Assembly: GCA_015661825.1 (NCBI GenBank)
Contig: DQVI01000012.1
Location: 1 to 40,202 of the forward strand
Direction of reading: 5' to 3'
Length of the DNA stretch: 40,202 nucleotides
Source: Novosphingobium capsulatum
Lineage (GTDB): Bacteria > Pseudomonadota > Alphaproteobacteria > Sphingomonadales > Sphingomonadaceae
The notes beneath the pieces are model-generated. The model saw only the letters and a list, made by a program, of their open reading frames with translations, was not told the DNA's origin and did no database searches. A program made the position numbers and the translations under genes. Numbering within the stretch: the first letter of the stretch is position 1; every line of letters starts with the position of its first letter. Of this stretch, positions 14,928-22,684 are shown piece by piece.

Positions 14928-15290
14928 ATGCCCAGCGCACCGAGCGCCACCAGCCTTTCCCCCCTGCCCGCACCGGGCAGGCTTTCGTTTGACCACGCCC
15001 TGAGCCTTGCCGCGCCCTGGCTCACCCCAGCCGAGCGGCGGTTCCTCGCCTCGGTCGCCGGGTTTGCGCCGCGCCGCGCCTTTGCGCCGGGCGCCTATCG
15101 CGCCATCGAAGGCGTGCCCTTCGGGGCGGGCGAAGGCCTTGTCACCTACATCGACGCGGCGTGGAAACGCTGCCTGCAAACCCTGACCGGCGAGGCCATC
15201 TGCCGGTCGAGCGCGCGCTTTGCCCTCACCCACGCCGGACGCGCCCTCGTGCTGCGCGCCGCGCGCCTGATCGAGGGCAGCGCCGCGTGA
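14928..15290 (+). CDS. Unrecognised early prophage protein
   Basis: 120 aa from ATG 14928, with a GGAGGGG site 6 bases upstream; ATG 14904 would add 8 residues without a good site. The first 25 residues are Pro/Ser-rich and probably disordered. The remainder is a helical, Arg/Ala-rich domain (LTPAERRFLASVAGF; LTHAGRALVLRAARLIEG). Its stop overlaps the primase GTG by four bases, so it may act with DNA replication. No motif is recognised. Confidence 0.65.
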   Translation: MPSAPSATSLSPLPAPGRLSFDHALSLAAPWLTPAERRFLASVAGFAPRRAFAPGAYRAIEGVPFGAGEGLVTYIDAAWKRCLQTLTGEAICRSSARFALTHAGRALVLRAARLIEGSAA

Positions 15291-17941
15291 ACCTCGAAGC
15301 CGAAATCCTCAAGGGCCTGCAAGCCCGGTTCCAGTTCAGGAAAACCAAGGGCGCATGGTTGCAGGAGGGCATCTGCCCGGCCTGCGGCAAGCGCGAGGCG
15401 TTCTGCGCGGCCAAAGACCCCAAGATCGTGCGCTGTGGCCGACAGGACCGCTGTGGCTGGGAAGAATCGGTGCGCGACCTGCTGCCCGACCTGTTCGAGG
15501 ACTGGTCGAAGCGTTTCCCCGAGACCGAAGCCAACCCCACCGCCACGGCAGACGCCTATCTGCTCCACGAGCGCTGCCTCGACCTGCGCCTGCTGCGCGG
15601 GGCCTATACCCAGGAACTCTACCGCGACCACAAGACCGGGCACACCTCGGCCACGGTGCGTTTCCAGATCGGCGATACCCATTGGGAACGCCTGATCGAC
15701 CGGCCCGGTCGCTTTGAAAAGAAGGCCCATTTCCGCAAGGGCGGAACCTACAAGGGCCATTGCTGGATACCGCCCCGCCTGACGATGGAAGACATCGCCA
15801 AGGCCGACGAAATCCTGATCGCCGAAGGCATCTTCGACGCCGTCGCCCTGTGTCAGGTGCGCAAGGTGGCGGTCTCGGCCATGTCCACCAACAACTGGCC
15901 CGAACACTTCCTCGCCGCGCTGCGCGCCGAGCTGGAGCGCATTGGCCGCACCGTCCGCCCGCGCCTGGTCTTCGCCTTCGACGTGGGCCGCGCGGGCGTG
16001 GAAGCGACCACCAAATATGTGAAGCGCGCCATCACCGAAGGCTGGGACGCCAGCGCCATGCAGGTCCGCCCCGATGGCGAGGGCACCAAGAAGGACTGGA
16101 ACGACCTTCTCAAGGACCACCTCGACTGGGCCGGAGACCCGGACAAGGCCCCGCTCTCCGACTGGGCCTTCGACCAGTACCGCTACAACGGCGCCATCAC
16201 CATCGCCGAAACCGCGCGCGACAAGGCCCGGCTGATGGCCGACCACAAGATGGCCGTCTCCTCGTTCGAGTTCCGCCACAAGAACCGCCTGTGGTCGTGC
16301 AAGGTCAGCTTCGACGAAGAGAGCGAAAAGCGCCGCATCGTGGTCGAGGAAATCGCCAACTGCGCGTTCCGCCTGCTCTATCGCGAGTTTGATGAGGTCG
16401 CCAGCGAGGCGGCCTATTTCCTGCAAATAGACTTCCCCTACAATCGGAAATCCACAAAGGGCCGCTTCTCTTCCGCAGCATGTGCGAACAGCGGCGAGTT
16501 CAAGAAGCGGCTCATGACCTGGGCCGCATCGTGGAGCGGAACCAGCGAGCAATTCGACCGCATCATCCGCAACCAGACCCGCAACCTCAAGGTCGTCGAG
16601 CCGATCAAGTTCACCGGCTATTCGCGCGACCATCGTGCCTGGGTGCTGGGCGACATAGCCGTGCGCGACGGCAAGCTGATCAAAATTAACGAGGAAAGCT
16701 ATTTCGACCTTGGCCGCGACGCGGTGAAGCTCAAAAGCCCCGACCGCCTGCTCGACATCACCTACGACCCCGACCAGATCGACTTCGACTGGCTGCCCGA
16801 TCTGTGGACTGCCTATGGCCCTAAGGGACTGGTTGCCCTGGGCTTCTTCGTCATGTCGCTGTTCGCGGTCCAGATCCGCGAACGCCACAAGTCGATCGGC
16901 TTCCTCGAAATCACCGGCGATCCGGGCGCTGGCAAGTCGACCATGGTGGAATTCCTCTGGAAGACCCTCGGGCGGCCCGATCACGAAGGCAACGATCCCA
17001 ACAAGGGCACCGTGGTTTTCCTCGCCCGCACGTTCATGAAGGTATCCAACCTGCCGGTCGGCCTGATCGAGGGCAAGCGCGGCGACGATGACAAGCGCTC
17101 GGGCCAGCGCCAGTACGACTACAACGAACTGCTGGTGCTCTACAACGGACGCAACCCGCGCGGCACCGGCCAGAAGTCAGACGGCTACGAGACCCACGAA
17201 CCGCCATTTCTGGGCACGATCTACCTGATGCAGAACGAGCGGATCGACGCGATCCCCGCCGTTCTGGAACGCCTGATGTCGATGAAGGTCGACAAGAGCC
17301 GATGGAGCGATGCGACGAAGCTGGCTGCCGTCCGCCTCGAACGCTGGCCGATCGAGCGGGCCTCGGGCACCATCGTTCATGTCGTGCGCAACGAAGGCCG
17401 GTTCCTGCCCTACTTCTTCGAACGCTTCGACCATCACGATACCGACATGCCCCGGCGTGTTCCGGGCCTCCACAATACCCGCCCGATCAAGTGCCACAGC
17501 CAGCTTGCCGCCGCTGTCGAAGGGCTGGCCCGGATATTTCCCAACTGCCGCCAGGAATGGATCGATGAGGCCGTTGCCTTCATCGACCAGATGGCGCTCG
17601 ACCGGCAGCAAAGCTGCGGCGGTGATCATCCGCTCGTGGCCGAATTTTGGGAAAAGGTGGACTTCCTCATCAGCCGCGAGGATTCCACCGCCCACACCGA
17701 AGGCAAGAGCATCAACCAACATCGCGACCGCGACCGGCTGATCGCGATCAACCTGCCCCTGTTCGAGGCCCGCTGCCATCAGGCAGGCCTGCGCCTGCCC
17801 AACATGGACATCCTCAAGAAAGTGCTGCGCGGCAGCCAGTCCCACCGCTGGGTCGCCACCAAGAACGTGAACCGCCCAGACGGCAAAGTTCTGGTCTGCT
17901 GGGTCTTTGAGCAGCCCGCCAAGGCGGAGCGGATCATATGA
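15287..17941 (+). CDS. Phage primase-helicase (zinc finger, Toprim, P-loop ATPase)
   Basis: 884 aa from GTG 15287, coupled to the gene before. The N-terminal zinc-binding fold has Cys30, Cys33, Cys50 and Cys56. A Toprim primase domain follows (EILIAEGIFDAVAL, then LVFAFDVGRAGVEA), with the acidic residues that bind metal. The C-terminal half has a Walker A motif, GDPGAGKST (544-552), in a helicase-like ATPase. It would start and drive replication of the phage genome, filling the role P2 gives to gene A or P4 to alpha, though the domain build is closer to P4 alpha. The product fits a single-protein replication module; no dnaB or dnaC homologue is nearby. Confidence 0.85.
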   Translation: MNLEAEILKGLQARFQFRKTKGAWLQEGICPACGKREAFCAAKDPKIVRCGRQDRCGWEESVRDLLPDLFEDWSKRFPETEANPTATADAYLLHERCLDLRLLRGAYTQELYRDHKTGHTSATVRFQIGDTHWERLIDRPGRFEKKAHFRKGGTYKGHCWIPPRLTMEDIAKADEILIAEGIFDAVALCQVRKVAVSAMSTNNWPEHFLAALRAELERIGRTVRPRLVFAFDVGRAGVEATTKYVKRAITEGWDASAMQVRPDGEGTKKDWNDLLKDHLDWAGDPDKAPLSDWAFDQYRYNGAITIAETARDKARLMADHKMAVSSFEFRHKNRLWSCKVSFDEESEKRRIVVEEIANCAFRLLYREFDEVASEAAYFLQIDFPYNRKSTKGRFSSAACANSGEFKKRLMTWAASWSGTSEQFDRIIRNQTRNLKVVEPIKFTGYSRDHRAWVLGDIAVRDGKLIKINEESYFDLGRDAVKLKSPDRLLDITYDPDQIDFDWLPDLWTAYGPKGLVALGFFVMSLFAVQIRERHKSIGFLEITGDPGAGKSTMVEFLWKTLGRPDHEGNDPNKGTVVFLARTFMKVSNLPVGLIEGKRGDDDKRSGQRQYDYNELLVLYNGRNPRGTGQKSDGYETHEPPFLGTIYLMQNERIDAIPAVLERLMSMKVDKSRWSDATKLAAVRLERWPIERASGTIVHVVRNEGRFLPYFFERFDHHDTDMPRRVPGLHNTRPIKCHSQLAAAVEGLARIFPNCRQEWIDEAVAFIDQMALDRQQSCGGDHPLVAEFWEKVDFLISREDSTAHTEGKSINQHRDRDRLIAINLPLFEARCHQAGLRLPNMDILKKVLRGSQSHRWVATKNVNRPDGKVLVCWVFEQPAKAERII

Positions 17942-18444
17942 CCGCGCCCGCCCTTGCCCCCACCCCTGCCCCGGCCAAGGAACCCCGCCGCGTCTGGCAC
18001 GGCATCGAAAGCCCCGAGCCGCCCGTCGCCGCCGCCGACTATGCCGCCATCCGCGCCATGGCCGAGCGTATGCTCGAAGCCCGCCGCAAGCGGTTCCCCC
18101 AGCTGATCGCCGCTGGCCGCATGGAGGCAGGGGATGCCGCCGCGCAGATCGCGGTGTTCGAGGCGCTGGCCGCCGAATGGCGCTGGATGGCCACCGGCAC
18201 GGGCGCGCCCGCCGATCACGCCATGCTGCCCGCGATCACCGCCGCCCTCGACACCAGCATCGCCACAATCGCCGAGATCGCGATGGAAGACGGCGGCCTC
18301 TCCATGAATCTGGCCGCGCAGGCCGAATGGGTGATCGCCATGGCCTGGCACCTCGAACCGGGCCGCCGCACTCGCGCCGCCCGTGCCCAGACCTTCCTCT
18401 GGCGCCAGCTCATCGCCGCCACGCCAGCCTCCCTTTCCCGCTGA
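17938..18444 (+). CDS. Unrecognised helical prophage protein
   Basis: 168 aa; ATG overlaps the primase stop. A Pro/Ala-rich N-terminus (about 30 residues) precedes a mostly helical domain with EARRKRFPQLIAAGRMEAGD and AAEWRWMATGTGA. Proteins that combine a 'RxxxxPxLIxxGxMxxxxAxxxI' helix with an EW motif recur in phage early operons without known function. The codon use matches the primase, so it is an integral phage gene rather than recent cargo. Confidence 0.65.
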   Translation: MTAPALAPTPAPAKEPRRVWHGIESPEPPVAAADYAAIRAMAERMLEARRKRFPQLIAAGRMEAGDAAAQIAVFEALAAEWRWMATGTGAPADHAMLPAITAALDTSIATIAEIAMEDGGLSMNLAAQAEWVIAMAWHLEPGRRTRAARAQTFLWRQLIAATPASLSR

Positions 18445-18457
18445 CCGGAGACTTTCC

Positions 18458-18583
18458 ATGGCCTTCGCCGACCGCGCCAAAGTCGCCGCCTTTGCCCTCT
18501 GCTTCGGTTTCGCCTGGCACATGCTCGATCGCGTCATCGCAGGCTTCGCCCGCTGCCCGCTCGAAGGATGCCTGCCCTGGTGA
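18458..18583 (+). CDS. Small early ORF, 41 aa
   Basis: The ATG has GGAG 9 bases upstream. The product has one hydrophobic stretch (KVAAFALCFGFAWHMLDRVI), which could be a membrane helix, and two Cys near the end (CPLEGCLPW). It lies 13 bases after the preceding gene, and its stop overlaps a GTG start of the next. The size leaves real doubt, but spacing and ribosome site support translation. Confidence 0.5.
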   Translation: MAFADRAKVAAFALCFGFAWHMLDRVIAGFARCPLEGCLPW

Positions 18584-18801
18584 AAGCACCCCTTACCCAC
18601 AATGAAAGAGAAGCCCCACAAATGCACGAAAGACACCATACCCCAACCACTCTGAAAGGCCTCAAGAGCCGCGCCAAGCGCATGAAACGCGAAACTGGCT
18701 GCAAGCACATCTCTGCCCTTGATGCCGTTGCCCGAGAAATGGGCTTCGCCCACTATTCTGCCGCCCAGGTCCATTTCACACAGATTGGTGGTGTGGAATG
18801 A
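18580..18801 (+). CDS. Small protein with a 'glyoxalase-superfamily' type helical motif
   Basis: 73 aa from GTG 18580, which overlaps the preceding stop; ATG 18622 (59 aa) is an alternative. The core LKSRAKRMKRETGCKHISAL followed by DAVAREMGFAHYSAAQ matches a short helical motif seen in many alphaproteobacterial mobile-element proteins, often annotated as glyoxalase-related. There it has the pattern 'LKxxAKxLxxxxG-xHxxALDxVAxxxGFxxWxxA'. The role is unknown; the fold may bind nucleic acid. Its stop overlaps the next gene by ATGA. Confidence 0.6.
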   Translation: MKAPLTHNEREAPQMHERHHTPTTLKGLKSRAKRMKRETGCKHISALDAVAREMGFAHYSAAQVHFTQIGGVE

Positions 18802-19253
18802 CCATGGAACATCTGTGCGACCTCATGTTCGACGCCAATGTGCGCTTCGAGGGAATCTGGCCCTTCCCCGTCTACAACCCACCCGAAAGTCTGGCAGATG
18901 CTTTGGGAGTTCACAGCGCCTTGCCTGAAGAGCTTCAATCGCTCGCCGCAAGTTATGACGAAGATCAGCGAGGTCGCCTCTTTGAGGGCCTGTCGCCTGA
19001 TTTCCTCGAGGCATACGAAGAACTCTGCTGCAATGCGTTCAATCGACGCATGTTTGGCTTCATCGCCGTTGCAGCAACGCCGGTGCTGACACCCACTGGA
19101 CACGGATCTGCATCGTTCTCGTGGGGACATTACCATACAACCATCCTCTTCAACGAGACGATCGACGGCCTGCTAGAGACGGCTTCCCAATGGGCAGACC
19201 GAATTTCCGATGCCGACATGGGCCGCACCCCAAAAATGGGAGATGCTGCATGA
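18798..19253 (+). CDS. Unrecognised early prophage protein, 151 aa
   Basis: Acidic protein with aromatic-rich segments (RFEGIWPFPVYNPPESLADA; HGSASFSWGHYHTTILFN). No signal peptide, membrane helix or catalytic motif is evident. It is coupled by ATGA overlaps to genes on both sides. The codon use is less GC-biased than the primase gene, which hints at later acquisition. Small acidic early proteins can be host-takeover or anti-defence factors, but nothing in the sequence proves this. Confidence 0.6.
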   Translation: MTMEHLCDLMFDANVRFEGIWPFPVYNPPESLADALGVHSALPEELQSLAASYDEDQRGRLFEGLSPDFLEAYEELCCNAFNRRMFGFIAVAATPVLTPTGHGSASFSWGHYHTTILFNETIDGLLETASQWADRISDADMGRTPKMGDAA

Positions 19254-19546
19254 CAGACCGCAATATCGATGTGCGGAAATGCTGGACGCGCCCGGCCACT
19301 CCCTGTTCGCTCGTTCCGAACTGGGAAGGTGAATTCTGTGACTTCAACGATTGGGTGAATTCTGCGTCCAGACGCCTGACTGTCGCCAGCGACAGCATTG
19401 GAATGGATCTCTCCCCGATCTGTGTCGATACGCTGGGCAGACGCTGCCACAACGGGCGAGACTTCATGCGCGCCCGTGATGAGGGAACCTTCCCCGTCCG
19501 CTATTTCTTTGACTGCATATTGGCGGCAGAGGGGCCTACCGAATGA
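19250..19546 (+). CDS. Unrecognised early prophage protein, 98 aa
   Basis: ATG 19250 overlaps the stop of the previous gene. The sequence holds five Cys (CWTRPATPC, EFCDFNDW, ICVDTLGRRC region and FDCILAAEG) spread without a clear zinc-binding pattern. It ends in overlap with a lipoprotein-like gene. No family is recognised. Confidence 0.55.
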   Translation: MTDRNIDVRKCWTRPATPCSLVPNWEGEFCDFNDWVNSASRRLTVASDSIGMDLSPICVDTLGRRCHNGRDFMRARDEGTFPVRYFFDCILAAEGPTE

Positions 19547-19797
19547 TCCGGGTCCTTTTCCTTGCCCTGGCCCTCACCGCCTGCTCTCCGACAGGTCGCG
19601 ACCCGCAAGCCAACGAAAGCGCAGCGCTCGATATGATCCGCATGGGCTATGTCCAGTGGGTTGCCGCCTGCGCATGGCAGCATGGCCGAAATCACTCCCT
19701 CCTCGCCACTGCCATCCGCCGCTGCCAGATCGATCTCGGCCTGCGCCGGACATGCCGCCCCGTCCCGCATCATCGCCCCGAAAGGTGCGCCCTATGA
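19543..19797 (+). CDS. Putative small lipoprotein
   Basis: 84 aa. The N-terminus MIRVLFLALALTAC is a compact lipoprotein signal with lipobox LTAC (Cys14). The mature part is basic and Cys/His-rich near the end (RRTCRPVPHHRPERC). The ATG overlaps the preceding stop and its stop overlaps alpA. A lipoprotein in an early operon is unusual and might act in superinfection exclusion at the envelope; this is inference. The short Arg-rich tail raises some doubt that the frame is fully functional. Confidence 0.5.
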   Translation: MIRVLFLALALTACSPTGRDPQANESAALDMIRMGYVQWVAACAWQHGRNHSLLATAIRRCQIDLGLRRTCRPVPHHRPERCAL

Positions 19798-19988
19798 GCC
19801 ACGAAACCCCACCCGCGCCAGAGCGACTGCTCCGCATTCAGGAAGTCATGCACATGACCTCCCTGTCCCGATCCTACATTCATGCCAAGGTGGCGCGAGG
19901 AGAATTCCCCGCGCCGATCAAACTGGGCTACAAATGCACCCGCTGGTTGCAATCGCAGGTGGCGGACTGGATCGCCCAGAAACTCTAG
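19794..19988 (+). CDS. AlpA-family regulator / excisionase-like protein
   Basis: 64 aa. The segment LLRIQEVMHMTSLSRSYIHA followed by KVARGEFPAPIKLG and TRWLQSQVADWIAQ is the classic AlpA winged helix-turn-helix. These proteins control integrase expression or act as excisionases in P4-type elements. The gene faces the integrase tail to tail: the palindrome CTAG at 19985-19988 supplies the TAG stop of both. This pairing fits control of prophage excision. Confidence 0.85.
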   Translation: MSHETPPAPERLLRIQEVMHMTSLSRSYIHAKVARGEFPAPIKLGYKCTRWLQSQVADWIAQKL

Positions 19989-21325
19989 CCGCGCGGGCGG
20001 CCCGGCCCGGTGGCTGCCCACCGCATGGGCCGCCCGAGATGCATTTCGGGCGGCCACATATCTGCCGTCAACAGATCCGCCCATTCGCAGGCCAGTTCCC
20101 GACGCCGTTCCATATAGGCGGCCCGGTTATAGGCGCTCTCGACCTTGTTGGTCGGCACATGCGCCAGCATCAGGTCGATGATTGCCCGGTCGGGCGAAAG
20201 CCCATGATGCCCGGCAGCGCGCCACGCGCGCTCGCACCGCCCGTTCATGATGGTAGAAAAAGCCGCGCGAAACCCGTGCGGCACATGGCGCTGAAAATAC
20301 CCCGCACGGATCAGCAATGCCCGCAGCGTGTTCTCGCTCATCGGCTTGGTAAAGTTCCGATCCGTCGGAAACAGCAGCGGAAATTCCCCGTTGATCGCCG
20401 CTGTCGCCTTCACGATGGCCACGGCCTGTGGTGCCAGCGGCACCAGATGGTCGCCATCGGGGTCGGCCTTGCGATCAAGGTCGCCCTTCATCCGCCAAGC
20501 CGGAATGCGCCAGAGCGGCTCAGGTCCATCCAGATCCTCGAATTCTTCCCACCGCGCGCCATGGATCTCGTTGGGCCTGACGGCGGTCAGTGCCAGAAGG
20601 CGCAGCGCAAATTTCGTGGGCGCCCGGCACCGCTCGGCCTCGCAATCGACCAGCAACTGCCGCAGCTTGGGCAGTTCCGTCAGCGCGGGCTGTGGCCTGG
20701 ACCGGGGCTTGGGCGGGATCGCGAGGGCAAGGTTCTGCGCCGGATCAACCGTCACCATGCTCAAAGCGATGCCATAGACGAAAATTGCGCTGATTCGCTG
20801 GCGCAACCGATGCGCGCGCTCGATAGCTCCGCGATCAGCAACGACCTTGAGCAGCGAAAAGACATCGGGCGCCGTCACATCGGCAATAGCTCTCCCGCCG
20901 ATCGCAGGAAAGACGTCGGCCTCCAGACTCGCAAGCACATCGGCAGCATGAACCTTCGACCAGCGACGGGTTTGCAGATCAAACCATTCGCGCGCTGCGC
21001 GCTCGAACGTGGGCCGGGTGTCTTCGGCAGGTTTGCCCCGACTGAACAGATCCTGCGGCTTGGGCTCAAGACCATGGGCCAGCATTTCCTTGGCCACATC
21101 GCGCGCCTCGCGCGCAGCCTTGAGCGAGATGGCCGGATAAGGGCCGATCGTCAGGGTCTTTTGCGCGGGCTTGCCATGGGCATTGCGCCCGAACTGGTAG
21201 TTCATCCGCCAGGACCGCCAGCCACTGGCCGAAACATGCAGATAAAGCTGCTGCCCATCGCTCAGCTTGTAAGGCTTGCCCGTCCCCTTCGCCCCGCGAA
21301 CCTTGGTGTCCGACAGGCCAGCCAT
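19985..21325 (-). CDS. int: P4-type tyrosine integrase
   Basis: 446 aa from ATG 21325, with GGGAG 7 bases upstream; an ATG at 21403 would add 26 unlikely residues. An N-terminal arm-binding domain (DUF4102-like: LSDGQQLYLHVSASGWRSWR, LTIGPYPAISL) leads to a core-binding domain and a catalytic domain. The catalytic set is visible: Arg250 in TAVRPNE, His350 and Arg353 in PHGFR, His389 in LAHVP and the nucleophile Tyr399 in AYNR. It inserts the phage into the 3' end of the neighbouring tRNA-Ser. A 10-bp inverted repeat, GGCCGCCCGA/TCGGGCGGCC (20028-20055), near its 3' end may also serve as a terminator for alpA. Confidence 0.95.
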   Translation of the reverse strand: MAGLSDTKVRGAKGTGKPYKLSDGQQLYLHVSASGWRSWRMNYQFGRNAHGKPAQKTLTIGPYPAISLKAAREARDVAKEMLAHGLEPKPQDLFSRGKPAEDTRPTFERAAREWFDLQTRRWSKVHAADVLASLEADVFPAIGGRAIADVTAPDVFSLLKVVADRGAIERAHRLRQRISAIFVYGIALSMVTVDPAQNLALAIPPKPRSRPQPALTELPKLRQLLVDCEAERCRAPTKFALRLLALTAVRPNEIHGARWEEFEDLDGPEPLWRIPAWRMKGDLDRKADPDGDHLVPLAPQAVAIVKATAAINGEFPLLFPTDRNFTKPMSENTLRALLIRAGYFQRHVPHGFRAAFSTIMNGRCERAWRAAGHHGLSPDRAIIDLMLAHVPTNKVESAYNRAAYMERRRELACEWADLLTADMWPPEMHLGRPMRWAATGPGRPRG

Positions 21326-21417
21326 ACCATATCTCCCGAATCGCATACCATGACCGCAACCATAGCAGCCCTTATATGGATGAGAACAAATGTAGACCTT
21401 CAAAGAACGCGGACAAA

Positions 21418-21446
21418 CGAAAAATGGCTAAAAACAGCCACTTTTC
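21418..21446 (-). terminator. Terminator downstream of tRNA-Ser
   Basis: On the - strand TGGCT (21440-21436) pairs with AGCCA (21429-21425) over a 6-base loop, followed by a T-run. A matching A/T pairing extends the stem past a mismatch. It lies 31 bases beyond the CCA end of the tRNA and before the integrase start, so it should end the tRNA transcript on the phage side of the junction. Confidence 0.6.
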
Positions 21447-21476
21447 CTGAAATACGGTCCTGTCGAGAGAAGAGGC

Positions 21477-21500
21477 TGGCGGAGCGGGAGGGATTCGAAC
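21477..21500. other. Probable attachment site at the 3' end of tRNA-Ser
   Basis: P4-type integrases lying next to a tRNA normally recombine in its 3' half. The int gene begins about 150 bases from the tRNA end, so this segment (acceptor stem and T-arm side) is the expected att core. Its second copy should lie at the other prophage end, left of this window, so the exact core cannot be fixed here. Confidence 0.5.
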
Positions 21501-21567
21501 CCTCGATACGCTTTTGACGTATACTCACTTTCCAGGCGAGCGCCTTCGACCACTCGGCCACCGCTCC
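21477..21567 (-). tRNA. tRNA-Ser (GGA anticodon)
   Basis: On the - strand the acceptor arms GGAGCGG (from 21567) and CCGCTCC (to 21481) pair fully, followed by discriminator G and an encoded CCA (21479-21477). The anticodon loop reads CTGGAAA, so the anticodon is GGA. A long variable arm (GTATACGTCAAAAGCGTATC region) marks a class II serine tRNA, and the T-loop is GGTTCGAATCC. The gene is intact although a prophage adjoins its 3' end, as expected when the phage restores the tRNA end. Confidence 0.95.
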
Positions 21568-21641
21568 GCATGCACTGGAAGGCGCGCACTAGCCGCCTGT
21601 GCGGGGTTGCGCAAGGGCGGTTTGGGGGTCACAACGGCAAA

Positions 21642-22616
21642 ATGTTGATGCGCTCCCTGTCTGGCCGTCTTTCGGCTTTTTTCTCCGTGGCTTCCGGCCT
21701 GGCTGTGATGGGGGCCTTGCCGGTCCTGGCCCGTCAGGCAGAGCCCGTCATGCCGCCTTCGCCCACGCAGATCGTGGAGGCTGCTCCGCCCGGTGACTGG
21801 GTGGGGATTCCGGCCGATCACCTGCTGGTGGTCGATCTGGCGCCCGATGCCGCCGGACAGGCCCGGCGCGTGATCATCCAGTTGATGAACGGGCCCTGGT
21901 CGCAGGGGTGGATCGGCAATATCCGCAAGCTGGCCGCCGCGCACTGGTGGGACGGGACTTCGGTCAACCGCGTGCAGGATGGCTATGTCGTCCAGTGGGG
22001 CGATCCCCTGGGGGATGACAAGGCCCGCGCCAAGCCGCTGCCACCCGGACTGCTCTCGGTCCCGCAGGGGGCCTATACGCTGACGGCGGGAGCGGCCCCG
22101 GCCTTTTCCGGGCCTCGGGTGGCCGATGGGGTCTATGCCGTTGCCGAACGGTTCTATCAGGGCTGGCCGATTGCCACCGGGCCGGGGGACGAGCCCGAAA
22201 CCTGGCCGGTGCATTGCTATGGCAGCGTCGGTGTCGGGCGCGACATGCCGCCTGACAGCGGGTCGGGGGCCGAACTCTATGCGGTGATCGGCAATGCGCC
22301 GCGCCAGCTCGATCGCAACATTGCGGTGGTGGGCCGGGTGATCAGCGGGATGGAGTGGCTGTCGAGCCTGCCGCGCGGCAAGGGCGATGCCGGGTTCTAT
22401 CAGAAGCCCGGGGAGCGCACAGCGATCACCAGCATCCGGCTGGGAAGCGATGTGGCCGGGCTGCCCGCGTGGCAGTATCTGTCGACCGACAGCGCGAGTT
22501 TTGCCGCCTATCTCGATGCGCGGGCCAATCGGCGCGATCCGTTCTACGTGCGGCCTGCCGGCGGGGTGGATATCTGCAATGTGCCGGTGCCGGTTCGGGT
22601 GACACCCGCCCGCTGA
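21642..22616 (+). CDS. Exported cyclophilin-type peptidylprolyl isomerase
   Basis: 324 aa. The N-terminus has a signal peptide (LMRSLSGRLSAFFSVASGLA, then GALPVLA-RQAEP). The core fits a cyclophilin fold: HLLVVDLAPDAAG for the first strand, WWDGTSVNRVQDGYVVQWGD for the conserved 'FxRxxxGFxxQxGD'-like region, and NIAVVGRVISGMEWL near the end. It probably assists folding of envelope proteins in the periplasm. ATG 21642 or 21648 could start it; neither has a strong site. It is the first chromosomal gene beyond the prophage. Confidence 0.8.
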   Translation: MLMRSLSGRLSAFFSVASGLAVMGALPVLARQAEPVMPPSPTQIVEAAPPGDWVGIPADHLLVVDLAPDAAGQARRVIIQLMNGPWSQGWIGNIRKLAAAHWWDGTSVNRVQDGYVVQWGDPLGDDKARAKPLPPGLLSVPQGAYTLTAGAAPAFSGPRVADGVYAVAERFYQGWPIATGPGDEPETWPVHCYGSVGVGRDMPPDSGSGAELYAVIGNAPRQLDRNIAVVGRVISGMEWLSSLPRGKGDAGFYQKPGERTAITSIRLGSDVAGLPAWQYLSTDSASFAAYLDARANRRDPFYVRPAGGVDICNVPVPVRVTPAR

Positions 22617-22624
22617 AGGCAGAG

Positions 22625-22650
22625 CGCCGGTCCCGAAACCGGGACCGGCG
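22625..22650. terminator. Hairpin between convergent ppi and rsh genes
   Basis: CGCCGGTCCCG (22625-22635) pairs exactly with CGGGACCGGCG (22640-22650) over a 4-base loop, giving an 11-bp stem. It lies 9 bases after the isomerase stop and 35 before the rsh stop on the other strand. There is no T-run on either side, but the position suits a shared terminator. Confidence 0.65.
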
Positions 22651-22684
22651 AGATGCCCCGCCCAGCCTGCCCCCCCGCCCGGCC

